Shown in pieces: positions 35,345-44,277 of a stretch of DNA of 64,000 nt (its first letter is position 1; each line of letters opens with the position of its first letter). A program made the position numbers and the translations under genes. The notes under the pieces are model-generated. The model made no database searches, had not been told where the DNA came from, and saw only the letters and a program-made list of their open reading frames with translations. Origin of the DNA: Nocardia sp. NBC_01730. Its GTDB lineage: Bacteria; Actinomycetota; Actinomycetes; Mycobacteriales; Mycobacteriaceae. The stretch spans positions 7,316,001 to 7,380,000 of the forward strand of contig NZ_CP109162.1 in assembly GCF_035920445.1 (NCBI RefSeq). The letters run 5' to 3'.

Positions 35345-35663
35345 GGCCCCGGCGTGCGGCGCATCGACACAGCCGCGTGCGGTCAGGCCTGGAGGAGGGA
35401 GCTCGCGTAGCCACGTAGGGCCCCGGCGTGCGGCGCATCGACACAGCCGCGTGCGGTCAGGCCTGGAGGAGGGAGCTCGCGTAGCCACGTAGGGCCCCGG
35501 CGTGCGGCGCATCGACACAGCCGCGTGCGGTCAGGCCTGGAGGAGGGAGCTCGCGTAGCCACGTAGGGCCCCGGCGTGCGGCGCATCGACACAGCCGCGT
35601 GCGGTCAGGCCTGGAGGAGGGAGCTCGCGTAGCCACGTAGGGCCCCGGCGTGCGGCGCATCGA
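35294..35663. repeat. Five tandem copies of a 74-bp repeat
   Basis: Units start at 35294, 35368, 35442, 35516 and 35590, each with CACAGCCGCGTGCGGTCAGG, and are nearly identical. A sixth begins at 35664 and breaks off. The core TCAGGCCTGGAGGAGG and the GCCACGTAGG box align with the 76-bp array at 3951. The first unit encodes the C-terminus of the AraC gene. The array ends about 35 bp before the thioesterase start. Confidence 0.97.
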
Positions 35664-35685
35664 CACAGCGTGACCCCGGCTGAGC

Positions 35686-35691
35686 TATCGT
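35686..35691 (+). promoter_or_regulatory. Likely -10 hexamer for the thioesterase
   Basis: TATCGT ends 8 nt before GTG 35699. It lies just beyond the repeat array. Confidence 0.4.
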
Positions 35692-35698
35692 CGGCCGG

Positions 35699-36145
35699 GT
35701 GACGCAGCAGTATCCGGTGCTCTGGCCGGTACCAACCCGGTGGGCCGACAACGATCACTACGGCCACGTGAACAACGTGACGTACTACTCGTACTTCGAT
35801 ACCGCGGTCAACGCGTGGTTGATGCACGCCACGGGCACCGACATTCGCACGCTGCCAGCGCTCGGGGTGGTCGCGCAGACTTCCTGCCGGTATCTCGGCT
35901 CGATCAGCTTCCCGGACCAGCTGCGGGTCGGCCTGCGGATCGCGCGGCTCGGCCGCTCCAGTATCACCTACGATCTGGCCATCTTCCGCGAGGCCGACAG
36001 CGCACCGGAACTGGTTGCCACCGGCACCTTCGTCCATGTCTACGTGGACGCGGAGACCCGCGAGCCGGTCGAGATCCCGGAGGTCATCCGCACCGCAGCG
36101 GCGGCGCTCGTCATCGAAGAGGACCCACGCGCCGCCGACGCGTGA
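35699..36145 (+). CDS. Hotdog-fold acyl-CoA thioesterase (4HBT/YbgC type)
   Basis: The 148-residue protein has the hotdog motif RWADNDHYGHVNNVTYYSYF, with the catalytic Asp of the D-x-x-x-x-x-H-V-N-N type, and SCRYLGSISFPDQLRVGLR. It hydrolyses acyl-CoA; chain length is unknown. The gene converges on bkdC, with 10 bp between, and starts at GTG 35699. Confidence 0.9.
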   Translation: MTQQYPVLWPVPTRWADNDHYGHVNNVTYYSYFDTAVNAWLMHATGTDIRTLPALGVVAQTSCRYLGSISFPDQLRVGLRIARLGRSSITYDLAIFREADSAPELVATGTFVHVYVDAETREPVEIPEVIRTAAAALVIEEDPRAADA

Positions 36146-36155
36146 ACCGCTGTAT

Positions 36156-37544
36156 TCACACGCGACTGAGCAGGGTGAGCGGGTCCTCCAAGAACCCGGC
36201 GGTGGTGGCGAGGAAGCGGGCGGCCAGTTCGCCGTCGATCATCCGGTGGTCGAAGCTCACGCCGAGGGTGGTCACCCAGCGGACGGCGAGTTCGTCACGG
36301 AATACCCACGGCCGCTTGCGGATCGAGCCGAGGCACAGGATCGCGGCCTCGCCGGGATTGACCAGTGGCATCCCGGCGTCGACGCCGAATACTCCGACGT
36401 TGGTGATGGTGAACGTGCCGCCGCGCAGGTCGGTGGGAGTGGCGGCACCCGAACGGGCGGTGTCCGCCACCCAGCCGATCTCGCGGGTCAGATCCCGCAG
36501 GCTCAGGGTCTGCGCCTCTTTGATGTTCGGCACCAGCAGCCCGCGGCCGGTGGCCACCGCGATGCCCAGATTCACGTAGTGCTTGGTGACGATCTCTTGG
36601 TCGCCCTCATCCCAGCAGCTGTTCATGCCGGGGAATTCCGTGAGCGCGGCCAGCACCGCCTTGGCCACCAGCGCGAGCGGCGTGAGGGTCAGGCCGACAA
36701 AGGACGTGCTGCTGCGCAGGTGGTCGAGCAGCTCCATCGACGCGGTGCAGTCGAGGGTGACGAATGCGCCGGCCTGCGGGATGGTGCGGACGCTGGTCAG
36801 CATCGCCGCGGCGGTGCGCTTGCGGATGCCGCTGATCGGGGTGCGGGCCTCGCGGGTGGTCGGACGGACGACGCCCGCGTCCGGCTCGGGGACGGCGGGC
36901 GGCGCGGCCTCGGCCTGCTCGGCCGGGCGCGGCTGGGAGACGGGCACTGCACCGCGCACGTCGTCGACAGTAACCGCGCCGCCTGGCCCGGACCCTGCGA
37001 CGAACCACAGATCGATGCCGAGTTCGCGAGCCAGTTTCCGCGCGCCGGGCGTGGCCGCCGCCCGCGTCACCATGCGTTCGGGCTCCTGGATCGTGTTGTC
37101 GGACGGCCGCGAGACCGGCTCGGGTGCGGCGGCTTCCGCAGCGCCGTTGCCTGCGGAGTGCGAAACGTCTTGCGGGGCAACGGCTGGCCTGCGTCGCCTG
37201 GATGCCGCCTCCCCTTCTGGGCCGTAGCCCACCAATACCGAGGTGCGCCCGTCCGCGGCGGCGTCGGGTCCGGCCGCCTGCTCGTGCTCTACCCGAATCA
37301 GCGGCGCGCCGACCGGAACGGTGTCGCCCGGCTGCGCGAGCAACTCGACCACCCGTCCCGCGAACGGGCACGGCAGCGACACCACGGCTTTCGCCGTCTC
37401 GACCTCCGCGATGGTCTGGTTCAGCTGCACCGTCTCGCCGACGGCCACCGCCCAGGACACCAGCTCGGCGTCGGTGAGCCCTTCTCCGAGGTCGGGGAGC
37501 CGGAATTCCAGCACGGCCCCTGGAGCATCCTGGCGATCTTCCAC
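36156..37544 (-). CDS. bkdC: Branched-chain keto acid dehydrogenase E2
   Basis: The 462-residue dihydrolipoamide acyltransferase transfers the acyl group from E1 to CoA. The lipoyl domain (EFRLPDLGEGLTDAELVSW) carries K52 in EVETAKAVVS. An Ala/Pro linker leads to the E3-binding domain (ATPGARKLARELGIDL). The catalytic domain ends SFDHRMIDGELAARF with H433. GTG 37544 has GAGAGG upstream. M. tuberculosis has the same order (Rv2495c-Rv2497c). Confidence 0.94.
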   Translation of the reverse strand: MEDRQDAPGAVLEFRLPDLGEGLTDAELVSWAVAVGETVQLNQTIAEVETAKAVVSLPCPFAGRVVELLAQPGDTVPVGAPLIRVEHEQAAGPDAAADGRTSVLVGYGPEGEAASRRRRPAVAPQDVSHSAGNGAAEAAAPEPVSRPSDNTIQEPERMVTRAAATPGARKLARELGIDLWFVAGSGPGGAVTVDDVRGAVPVSQPRPAEQAEAAPPAVPEPDAGVVRPTTREARTPISGIRKRTAAAMLTSVRTIPQAGAFVTLDCTASMELLDHLRSSTSFVGLTLTPLALVAKAVLAALTEFPGMNSCWDEGDQEIVTKHYVNLGIAVATGRGLLVPNIKEAQTLSLRDLTREIGWVADTARSGAATPTDLRGGTFTITNVGVFGVDAGMPLVNPGEAAILCLGSIRKRPWVFRDELAVRWVTTLGVSFDHRMIDGELAARFLATTAGFLEDPLTLLSRV

Positions 37545-37574
37545 GTGGGCACCTCTCACTACGGCGAACCGGCG

Positions 37575-38558
37575 TCAGGCGGCGAGTGAACGGTCGACCG
37601 CGGCGAGAATGCGATCGGGGTCGGGCAGGTGGTGCTTCTCGAGCTTAGCCGGGGGATAGGGGATGTCGAAGCCGCCGACGCGCAGGACGGGTGCCTCCAG
37701 TTGGTAGAAGCAGCGCTCGGTGATCCGGGCGGCGATCTCGGCGCCGAGGCCGGCGAACACCGGCGCCTCGTGCGTGACGATCAGTCGTCCGGTTTTGGCG
37801 ACCGACTCCTCGACGGTGTCGAAGTCGATCGGCGAAAGGCTGCGCAGGTCGATTACTTCGAGCGAGTGCCCCTCTTCCGCCGCGATTTTCGCCGCCGACA
37901 GCGCAGTGGCCACAGTGCCGCCATAGGCGACGACGGTCGCGTCGGTGCCGGTCGTGCATACCCTGGCGCGGTCGAGCGGCAGCCCGGCGTCGCGGCCGAG
38001 GGCGTCGAAGTCGACGTCGGCCTTGTCCCAGTACCGCCGCTTGGGCTCGAAGAAGATCACCGGGTCGTCCAGCGCGATCGCCTGGCGGATCATCGAATAC
38101 GCGTCCGCCGGATTGCTCGGGGTGACGACGCGCAGGCCCGCGGTGTGCGCGAAATAGGCCTCGGGTGATTCGGAGTGGTGCTCCACCGAGCCGATGCCGC
38201 CGCCGAACGGGATGCGAATCGTGAGGGGAGCGTGCACCTTTCCCTGGGTGCGGAAGTTGATCTTGGCCACGTGGGACACGATCTGATCGAATGCCGGATA
38301 GACGAAGCCGTCGAACTGGATCTCGCACACCGGCCGATAGCCGCGCAGCGCCATGCCGAAGGCCGTTCCGACAATGCCCGACTCGGCCAGCGGAGTGTCG
38401 ATGACGCGACTGTCCCCGAAGTCCTTCTGCAGCGTGTCGGTCACCCGGAACACCCCGCCCAGACGCCCGATGTCCTCGCCCATCAGCAAAACCTTCGGGT
38501 CGTCCTCCAGCGCGCGGCGCAACCCGACGTTGAGCGAGGCGGCGAATGTGGTGATCAT
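37575..38558 (-). CDS. bkdB: Branched-chain keto acid dehydrogenase E1 beta
   Basis: The 327-residue subunit completes the thiamine diphosphate site with E1 alpha. Motifs include LLMGEDIGRLGGVFRVTDTL, RVIDTPLAESGIVGTAFG, IQFDGFVYPAFDQIVSHVAK and the C-terminal PYPPAKLEKHHLP. ATG 38558 has AGGAG 7 nt upstream and overlaps the E1 alpha stop as ATGA. Confidence 0.95.
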   Translation of the reverse strand: MITTFAASLNVGLRRALEDDPKVLLMGEDIGRLGGVFRVTDTLQKDFGDSRVIDTPLAESGIVGTAFGMALRGYRPVCEIQFDGFVYPAFDQIVSHVAKINFRTQGKVHAPLTIRIPFGGGIGSVEHHSESPEAYFAHTAGLRVVTPSNPADAYSMIRQAIALDDPVIFFEPKRRYWDKADVDFDALGRDAGLPLDRARVCTTGTDATVVAYGGTVATALSAAKIAAEEGHSLEVIDLRSLSPIDFDTVEESVAKTGRLIVTHEAPVFAGLGAEIAARITERCFYQLEAPVLRVGGFDIPYPPAKLEKHHLPDPDRILAAVDRSLAA

Positions 38559-39667
38559 CGCGGGACTCCTTCCGGTCGCGCGGAGGCCTCGTCGGGATCG
38601 CCGGTCAAGTACTCCGTGTACTCCCGCCGCTGTTCGGTGATCAGCGGGTGCGGGGTGGTATAGACGTGGTCGAACAGCTCCGTCGGTGCGGGATCGGGCA
38701 GGTCGATGGTCGCCGTGCGCACCTGGTGTGCGACCTCGTCGGCGTGCTCGGTGACCCGGAGCTCGAACGCGTAGTCCCAGTGGCCCTCGCGCTCCAGCAG
38801 CCTGCGTACCCGGTCGATCGGATCGCGCCGCGCCCATTGTTCGGTCTCCGCGGCCGAGCGGTAGCGGGTGGGATCGTCCGCGGTGGTGTGCGGCCCCATC
38901 CGGTAGGTGAGCGCCTCGATGAAGGAAGGTCCGCCACCGGATCGTGCCCTCGCTACTGCCTGCCTGGTCACCGCGAGAACGGCGAGCACATCATTGCCGT
39001 CGACCTGCACGCCGGGCATGCCGTAGCCGTAGGCGCGGCGCGCGATCGGGGTCGCGCTCTGCACGCGGACCGGTTCACTGATCGCCCAATGGTTGTTCTG
39101 GCAGAAGAACACCACGGGCGCGCTCCAGCTCGCGGCGAAGCCGAGCGCCTCGGCGATGTCACCCTGGCTGCTGGCGCCGTCGCCGAAGTAGGCGATGGTG
39201 GCGATCTCGGCGCCGTCCAGGTGCGCGGCGAAGGCGTAGCCCGTCGCGTGCAGGCCCTGCGAGCCGACGACGATGTTCGGATTGGTCATGTTCACCGCGT
39301 GCGGGTCCCAGCAGTGGTGTGCGACTCCGCGCCACAGCCGGGTGAGCTCGGTGGGAGGAACGCCGCGGCAGTAGGCGACGGCGGCCTCGCGGTAGCTGCA
39401 GAATACGTAGTCGTCGGGATACAGGGCGTGCGCCGAGCCGACCTGGGCGGCTTCCTGACCGAGCAGCGGCGCCCACAGACCGAGCTGGCCCTGCCGCTGG
39501 AGCGCGGTGCCCTCGATATCGATTCGCCGGGTGATCGCCATGTCCTCGTACAGCGCGCGCAGCTGCTCCGGTCCGACGTCGGCGACCAGCGCCGCATGCT
39601 CGGGATCGAGGACACGGCGACCGTCGGGCTGCACCAACTGCACGGGATAGTCGGGCTGGCCTGGCAT
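38555..39667 (-). CDS. bkdA: Branched-chain keto acid dehydrogenase E1 alpha
   Basis: The 370-residue subunit decarboxylates 2-keto acids of Val, Leu and Ile. The thiamine-diphosphate fold is seen in AYFGDGASSQGDIAEALGFA, followed by VVFFCQNNHWAISEP. The phosphorylation-loop equivalent YRMGPHTTADDPTRYR is also present. It heads the bkdABC operon, divergent from an Lrp regulator that probably controls it. Confidence 0.95.
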   Translation of the reverse strand: MPGQPDYPVQLVQPDGRRVLDPEHAALVADVGPEQLRALYEDMAITRRIDIEGTALQRQGQLGLWAPLLGQEAAQVGSAHALYPDDYVFCSYREAAVAYCRGVPPTELTRLWRGVAHHCWDPHAVNMTNPNIVVGSQGLHATGYAFAAHLDGAEIATIAYFGDGASSQGDIAEALGFAASWSAPVVFFCQNNHWAISEPVRVQSATPIARRAYGYGMPGVQVDGNDVLAVLAVTRQAVARARSGGGPSFIEALTYRMGPHTTADDPTRYRSAAETEQWARRDPIDRVRRLLEREGHWDYAFELRVTEHADEVAHQVRTATIDLPDPAPTELFDHVYTTPHPLITEQRREYTEYLTGDPDEASARPEGVPR

Positions 39668-39765
39668 CGTGACCGCCTCCTCACCATGGGGCGCCGCGGA
39701 TAACTCTGTGTTCTAACTCACAGCATCCACCGGAACGCGAACTGCGCAAGTGACCGTCGTGCGAA

Positions 39766-39780
39766 TGAGCAGAATGCTCA
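39766..39780. promoter_or_regulatory. Lrp-type operator between bkdA and its regulator
   Basis: TGAGCAGAATGCTCA is a perfect 6+3+6 inverted repeat, the 15-bp length typical of Lrp/AsnC sites. It is centred about 43 bp before the regulator start and 106 bp before bkdA. Confidence 0.6.
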
Positions 39781-39802
39781 ATTAATACCGACGCCCTGAT
39801 GT

Positions 39803-39808
39803 CATACT
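39803..39808 (+). promoter_or_regulatory. Likely -10 hexamer for the Lrp regulator
   Basis: CATACT ends 8 nt before ATG 39816, suggesting a leaderless transcript. Confidence 0.4.
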
Positions 39809-39815
39809 GCGTTGT

Positions 39816-40307
39816 ATGCCCAGAGAAACCGCCGATGTGGCCCTGGATGCCACCGATGCCCGGCTGTTGCTGGAACTGGTCGCCAATCCCAGGGCGACGG
39901 GCGTCGAGCTGGCTGCGCGGCTCGGGCTGTCGCGCAACACTGTGCAGGCCCGGTTGTCCCGCTGGGAGGCGGGCGGCGTGCTGGGCAGTTTCGAACGCCG
40001 CGTGCGACCGCGCGCCCTCGGCTATCCGCTGGCGGCGTTTGTCGCGGTCGTCGTCGACCAGCACCAATTGGATTCGGTGGTGGACGAACTCGCCGAGGTT
40101 CCCGAGGTGACCGAGGTGTGCGGCATGACCGGACTTACCGACCTCACGGTGCGCGTGGTCGCGCGGGACGCCGACGACCTGTATCGCATCGCCGGGCAGA
40201 TCCTCAAGATCCCCGGCGTGGAGCGGACCAACATGGCGTTGGTGATGCGCGAGCTGGTCGGGCCACGCACGGCTCCGCTGCTGGATCGGCTGGCGAACTC
40301 GAGCTGA
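39816..40307 (+). CDS. Lrp/AsnC-family regulator of the bkd operon
   Basis: The 163-residue protein has an N-terminal helix-turn-helix (LDATDARLLLELVANPRATG, then LAARLGLSRNTVQARLSRWE). A RAM effector domain follows (LAAFVAVVVDQHQLDSVVDE, EVCGMTGLTDLTVRVVARDA). Lrp proteins sense amino or keto acids. Divergence from bkdA and the palindrome in the gap suggest control of branched-chain amino acid breakdown; this is inference. Confidence 0.9.
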   Translation: MPRETADVALDATDARLLLELVANPRATGVELAARLGLSRNTVQARLSRWEAGGVLGSFERRVRPRALGYPLAAFVAVVVDQHQLDSVVDELAEVPEVTEVCGMTGLTDLTVRVVARDADDLYRIAGQILKIPGVERTNMALVMRELVGPRTAPLLDRLANSS

Positions 40308-40451
40308 ACCAGGTCGAGGCGCGTGGCGGAGCGCGGGCGAGGATCCCGCCTTCCAGCGGTGGCGTACCGCCGCGTCGGCCTATCCGACCGTGCACCCGCG
40401 GCCGTACGAGGTGGTCGCGGAGTTCTCGGCGGCGGGACGCCGACGTCCCGC

Positions 40452-40457
40452 TAGGGT
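40452..40457 (+). promoter_or_regulatory. Likely -10 hexamer for the SDR gene
   Basis: TAGGGT ends 7 nt before ATG 40464, fitting a leaderless transcript. Confidence 0.45.
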
Positions 40458-40463
40458 GCGAGG

Positions 40464-41270
40464 ATGGAGATTTCGGGCAAGGTCGCGATCGTCACGGGGG
40501 CAGGTGCGGGGATCGGGGCGGCGCTGGCTCGTCGGCTCGTCGCAGGTGGTGCCCGGGTGGTGCTCGCTGACCTCGACGCCGAGAGCGCTGGACGCGGTGC
40601 CGAGTCCCTCGGCTCCGGTGCCGTCGCAGTCGGTGGCGACGTGGCCGACGAACAGGTGATCCGCGGGCTGATCGAGCGCGCCGAGGCCGAATTCGGGCCG
40701 GTCGACCTGTATTTCGCGAATGCGGGCATCGGCGGTGGCGCCGGACTGGACAGCACCGACCAGCAGTGGGCCGCCGCGCTGGAGGTCAATGTCATGGCCC
40801 ACGTCCGCGCCGCGCGGCTGCTGGTGCCCGGATGGCAGGAGCGCGGCGGCGGCTACTTTGTGGCCACGGCCTCGGCGGCGGGTCTGCTCACCCAGCTCGG
40901 TTCGGCGCCCTACGCGGTGTCCAAGCACGCGGCCGTCGGGTTCGCCGAATGGCTGTCGGTCACCTACGGCGATCATGGGATTCGCGTGAGTTGCGTGTGC
41001 CCGATGGGCGTGGACACCCGGCTGCTGCACACCGGCCTCGTCCCGCCCGAACATGCCGCCGAGGCCGAACTCGCCGTGAAGGCGGTGACCACGGCGGGCG
41101 CGGTGCTGTCCCCGGACGAGGTCGCCGAGGTCGTCCTCGCCGGAGTCGCGGACGAGCATTTCCTGATCCTCCCGCACCCCGAGGTACTGAAGATGTACCG
41201 CAACAAGGGCTCCGACTACGACCGCTGGCTCGACGGCATGCGCCGCTTCCAAGCCGCCTTGCAGGGGTAG
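40464..41270 (+). CDS. Short-chain dehydrogenase/reductase
   Basis: The 268-residue protein is a classical SDR. It has cofactor motif TGAGAGIG near residue 12, D37-type acidic residue (VLADLDAE) favouring NAD, NAG in FANAGIGG, and the catalytic S, Y and K in ATASAAGLLTQLGSAPYAVS followed by K. The substrate is unknown. It converges on the benE-like gene, 13 bp apart. Confidence 0.9.
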   Translation: MEISGKVAIVTGAGAGIGAALARRLVAGGARVVLADLDAESAGRGAESLGSGAVAVGGDVADEQVIRGLIERAEAEFGPVDLYFANAGIGGGAGLDSTDQQWAAALEVNVMAHVRAARLLVPGWQERGGGYFVATASAAGLLTQLGSAPYAVSKHAAVGFAEWLSVTYGDHGIRVSCVCPMGVDTRLLHTGLVPPEHAAEAELAVKAVTTAGAVLSPDEVAEVVLAGVADEHFLILPHPEVLKMYRNKGSDYDRWLDGMRRFQAALQG

Positions 41271-41283
41271 CCGGCCAGCGCTT

Positions 41284-42495
41284 TCAGCGCAGGACCTTGC
41301 GGAGCACGAGACCGGCGAGCAGGGCCCAGAATGCCGCGCCGATTCCCCCGAAGCCGACGCCGGACGCCGCGATCAAAAAAGTGACGATGCCTGCCTCGCG
41401 GTGCAGGCCGGAGCGGAGCGCCCCGCTGAGCGCCGCGCCGAGCGTTGCCAGGAGAGCCAGGCCGGCGACAGTCTCCAAAGTGCCCGTCGGCGCCGTCGCG
41501 ACCAGTGTCACGAGGGCTGCCGAGCCCAGCGCGAGCAGCAGGTACATCCCGCCCGCCGTGAACGCCGCGATCCACCGCCGCTTCGGATCGGGATGTGCGG
41601 TGGGTGCGGCCGAGAGGGCGGCGCTGATCGCGGCGAGATTGATCGCGTGCCCGCCCGCCGGTGCGCCGACGACGGTACCGAGGCCGGTAACGGTCATGGC
41701 GGCGCGCCAGGGCACGTGGTAGTCGAACGACTTCATCACCGCCGTGCCCGGAATGTTCTGGGACGCCATGGTGACGATGTACAGCGGGATCGCGATACCG
41801 ATCATCGCCTGCCAATTCCAGTGCGGCAGCGTCAGTTCCACCGACGGTGCCATGGCGCCGATGTCGAGGTGCCTGTGCTGCACCACAATGCTGATGCCCG
41901 CGCCGACCGCCGCGGTGCCGAAGGCCGCGATCACGGCCCAGCGCTGCGCATACCGTTGCAGGACGACCCAGACCAGGATCACCGGAACCACCACCGCGGG
42001 ACTCGTCTGCACGGCCCGCACCGGCGCCAGGCACATCGGCAGCAGCACACCGGCCAGCATGGCCTGCGCGATTTCCACCGGAATCGCGGAGACCAGGTTG
42101 CCGAGTCGCTGCCACAGCCCGGTGATCACGATCAGCACACCGGCCAGCACGAACGCGCCGATCGCCGCGGGCCACCCGCCTGCCACGGCGCCCGTGCCGG
42201 CGAGCAGTGCCGCGCCGGGCGTCGACCAGGCCAGCGTGATCGGCATCCGATACCGGTAGCTGAGCAACATCATGCCGATCGCCTGGGTAACGCACAGCGC
42301 GAGCAGGCCCGACGCGGCTTGCGCCGAGTCCGCCCCGACCGCGGTGAGCCCGCTCAGCACCACCGCGAACGAGCTGGTGAACCCCACCAGCGCTGTGACC
42401 GCACCGGCGCCGAGCGGCTGGGCGAGCCCGGTTTTCGGCGCGACGGGTCCGTGCGCTGCGGTGGCAGGGGTCGCTGCCGCGGAAACGTTCGCCAT
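41284..42495 (-). CDS. BenE-family benzoate/H+ symporter-like transporter
   Basis: The 403-residue membrane protein has about 12 helices with the BenE pattern FTSSFAVVLSGLTAVGADSA, RMPITLAWSTPGAALLAGTG and SQNIPGTAVMKSFDYHVPW, then PAGGHAINLAAI. The substrate may be benzoate or another small aromatic, but no aromatic-degradation genes are nearby. ATG 42495 was preferred; a GTG at 42519 is the alternative. Confidence 0.9.
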   Translation of the reverse strand: MANVSAAATPATAAHGPVAPKTGLAQPLGAGAVTALVGFTSSFAVVLSGLTAVGADSAQAASGLLALCVTQAIGMMLLSYRYRMPITLAWSTPGAALLAGTGAVAGGWPAAIGAFVLAGVLIVITGLWQRLGNLVSAIPVEIAQAMLAGVLLPMCLAPVRAVQTSPAVVVPVILVWVVLQRYAQRWAVIAAFGTAAVGAGISIVVQHRHLDIGAMAPSVELTLPHWNWQAMIGIAIPLYIVTMASQNIPGTAVMKSFDYHVPWRAAMTVTGLGTVVGAPAGGHAINLAAISAALSAAPTAHPDPKRRWIAAFTAGGMYLLLALGSAALVTLVATAPTGTLETVAGLALLATLGAALSGALRSGLHREAGIVTFLIAASGVGFGGIGAAFWALLAGLVLRKVLR

Positions 42496-42675
42496 CTGCC
42501 GGATATTGCACCTGGTCACAGCATTGTGTCGCCAGCCAGTGCCCGGAAACTGGCCTGAATTGCGCTCCCGCGTCGTGCCGTTCTCTACGCCGCCACTGCG
42601 AGATACGACGACATCGTCGCGCCGGATGCGTAGGGTGGGGAGTCGGTGCGCGAGGATTCGGGACGAGGAGCTGAG

Positions 42676-43494
42676 TTGAGCGCGGTACTGATCTCACCAG
42701 GCGAGCTTCGGAAAGCCTTGGCGGACAAGCGACTTCGTCTGCTGGATGTCCGATGGGCGCTGGGCGACCCGGACGGGCCGCAGCACTATCTCGAAGGCCA
42801 CATTCCCGGCGCGGTGTTCGTCGATCTGGAAAGCGAACTGGCCGCGCCGCCTTCGCCCGCGCGTGGCAGGCACCCATTGCCCGACACCGCGCACTTGGAG
42901 AAGTGCGCGCGCAGCTGGGGCGTGTGCGACGGCGATCCGGTGGTCGTCTACGACGCCACCGGCGGCATGGCCGCGGCCCGCGCCTGGTGGCTGCTGCGCT
43001 GGTCGGGCATCGCGGACGTGCGCATCCTCGACGGCGGCTTGCCCGCCTGGGTCGGCGCGGTCGGCGCCATCGCGACCGGCGCAGAACCGGATCCCGAGCC
43101 CGGCGATATCGAATTGAGCCCGGGACACCTGCCGGTGATCGACGCGGACGCCGCGGCCCGCTGGGACGGCGTGCTGCTCGACGCCAGGGCGGGCGAGCGC
43201 TACCGCGGTGAGGTGGAGCCGGTCGATCCGCGTGCCGGACATATTCCCGGTGCGCTCAGCGCGCCGACCGCCGAGAACCTCGACGCCGAAGGGCGATTCC
43301 GCGGCGCGGACGAACTGCGTGACCGGTTCGTTGGATTCGGGTCGGGGCAGGTCGCGGTGTACTGCGGGTCGGGCGTGACCGCCGCGCACCAGGTCGCCGC
43401 GCTCGCCGTGGCGGGAGTCGAGGCGGCGCTGTATCCCGGTTCGTGGTCGCAATGGTCGAACGACCCGAAGCGGCCGGTGGCGACGGGCAGCTGA
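42676..43494 (+). CDS. Two-domain rhodanese sulfurtransferase with intact Cys
   Basis: The 272-residue protein has two rhodanese domains (LRLLDVRWALGDPDGPQHYL, VVVYDATGGMAAARAWWLLR). The catalytic loop VYCGSGVTAAH carries C230, as in 3-mercaptopyruvate or thiosulfate sulfurtransferases. It contrasts with the Cys-to-Ser change in SseA at 6384. TTG 42676 was chosen because GAGGAG lies 5 nt upstream; a GTG at 42646 lacks a site. Confidence 0.88.
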   Translation: MSAVLISPGELRKALADKRLRLLDVRWALGDPDGPQHYLEGHIPGAVFVDLESELAAPPSPARGRHPLPDTAHLEKCARSWGVCDGDPVVVYDATGGMAAARAWWLLRWSGIADVRILDGGLPAWVGAVGAIATGAEPDPEPGDIELSPGHLPVIDADAAARWDGVLLDARAGERYRGEVEPVDPRAGHIPGALSAPTAENLDAEGRFRGADELRDRFVGFGSGQVAVYCGSGVTAAHQVAALAVAGVEAALYPGSWSQWSNDPKRPVATGS

Positions 43495-43504
43495 GGCCTG
43501 CGCG

Positions 43505-44212
43505 TCACCGGCAGCCGCGAGCGATGTCCTGCAGTACCGCGTAATCGGCGGCGGTCAGCGGCAGGTCGTACCGCGCGGCCGCGGTGAGATACCGGCCCGC
43601 GTAGAAGCAGTGGCTCGCGCGGGACGGTGGCAGCCATTCCGACGGTGTCTTGTCGCCCTTTGCCTGATTGGTCGGTCCGTCGGTGGCCAGCAGGGAGACG
43701 TCCAGGTCGTTGGCGAAGCGGACCCGGCGCGCGATCGGCCAGAACGCGGCGCCCATGTCCCAGGCGGCGGCCAGCGGGTACACGTGGTCGACCTGCACCG
43801 CGTTCGCCTCGGCCTTCGCGAAGGTGATCCGTCTGCTGGTGTACGGGTCGTGCAAGACGCCGCTGACCACGACGCATTCGCCGGTGTGTGGTCGGTAATC
43901 CACCTCGATGAGCTGCTTGCTCAACACGTTGTTGCGGGTGTCGCAGCCGTCGTGCCCACCAGGGCCGTCGTTGTCGTCGGTCCAGGTCGGGCCGAACACG
44001 CATCCCTGGCCGGCCTTGCAGCCACGGTCGTATCCTCCGGGATGCGGCCGTTCCGGGATCACCCGGACGGCGGCGAGCAGGCGCTCGAGTTCGACGTGTG
44101 TGGGGCTGCCCGGCGCGGGGGCCACCGCACCCGTGTCGAGTTCCGCGCACCCACAGAGCGCGAGCGCCGCGACCAGAGCGCCAACGAGCCACCGACGAAT
44201 GTCCGCACCCAT
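43505..44212 (-). CDS. Exported DUF1524 HNH-type nuclease-like lipoprotein
   Basis: The 235-residue protein begins with a signal peptide and lipobox-like ending LVAALALCGCAEL. The mature part has the DUF1524 core: QVDHVYPLAAAWDMGA with the H-N-H histidine, FANDLDVSLLATDGPTNQAK, GDKTPSEWLPP and several cysteines. Members are thought to be metal-dependent nucleases that act outside the cell. ATG 44212 gives a good signal peptide; a GTG further upstream is possible. It converges on the rhodanese gene. Confidence 0.85.
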   Translation of the reverse strand: MGADIRRWLVGALVAALALCGCAELDTGAVAPAPGSPTHVELERLLAAVRVIPERPHPGGYDRGCKAGQGCVFGPTWTDDNDGPGGHDGCDTRNNVLSKQLIEVDYRPHTGECVVVSGVLHDPYTSRRITFAKAEANAVQVDHVYPLAAAWDMGAAFWPIARRVRFANDLDVSLLATDGPTNQAKGDKTPSEWLPPSRASHCFYAGRYLTAAARYDLPLTAADYAVLQDIARGCR

Positions 44213-44277
44213 GACGCCAGATATACCGGCAGGGACCGACATTCGAGGAACTCGTCAGGCGAGAAGCGCCCTCGACC

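Noticed and set aside
35294..35663. Minus-strand protein of repeated RTPGPYVATRAPSSRPD units
   Set aside because: It is a by-product of the 74-bp array; the period is not a multiple of three, so all frames cycle.
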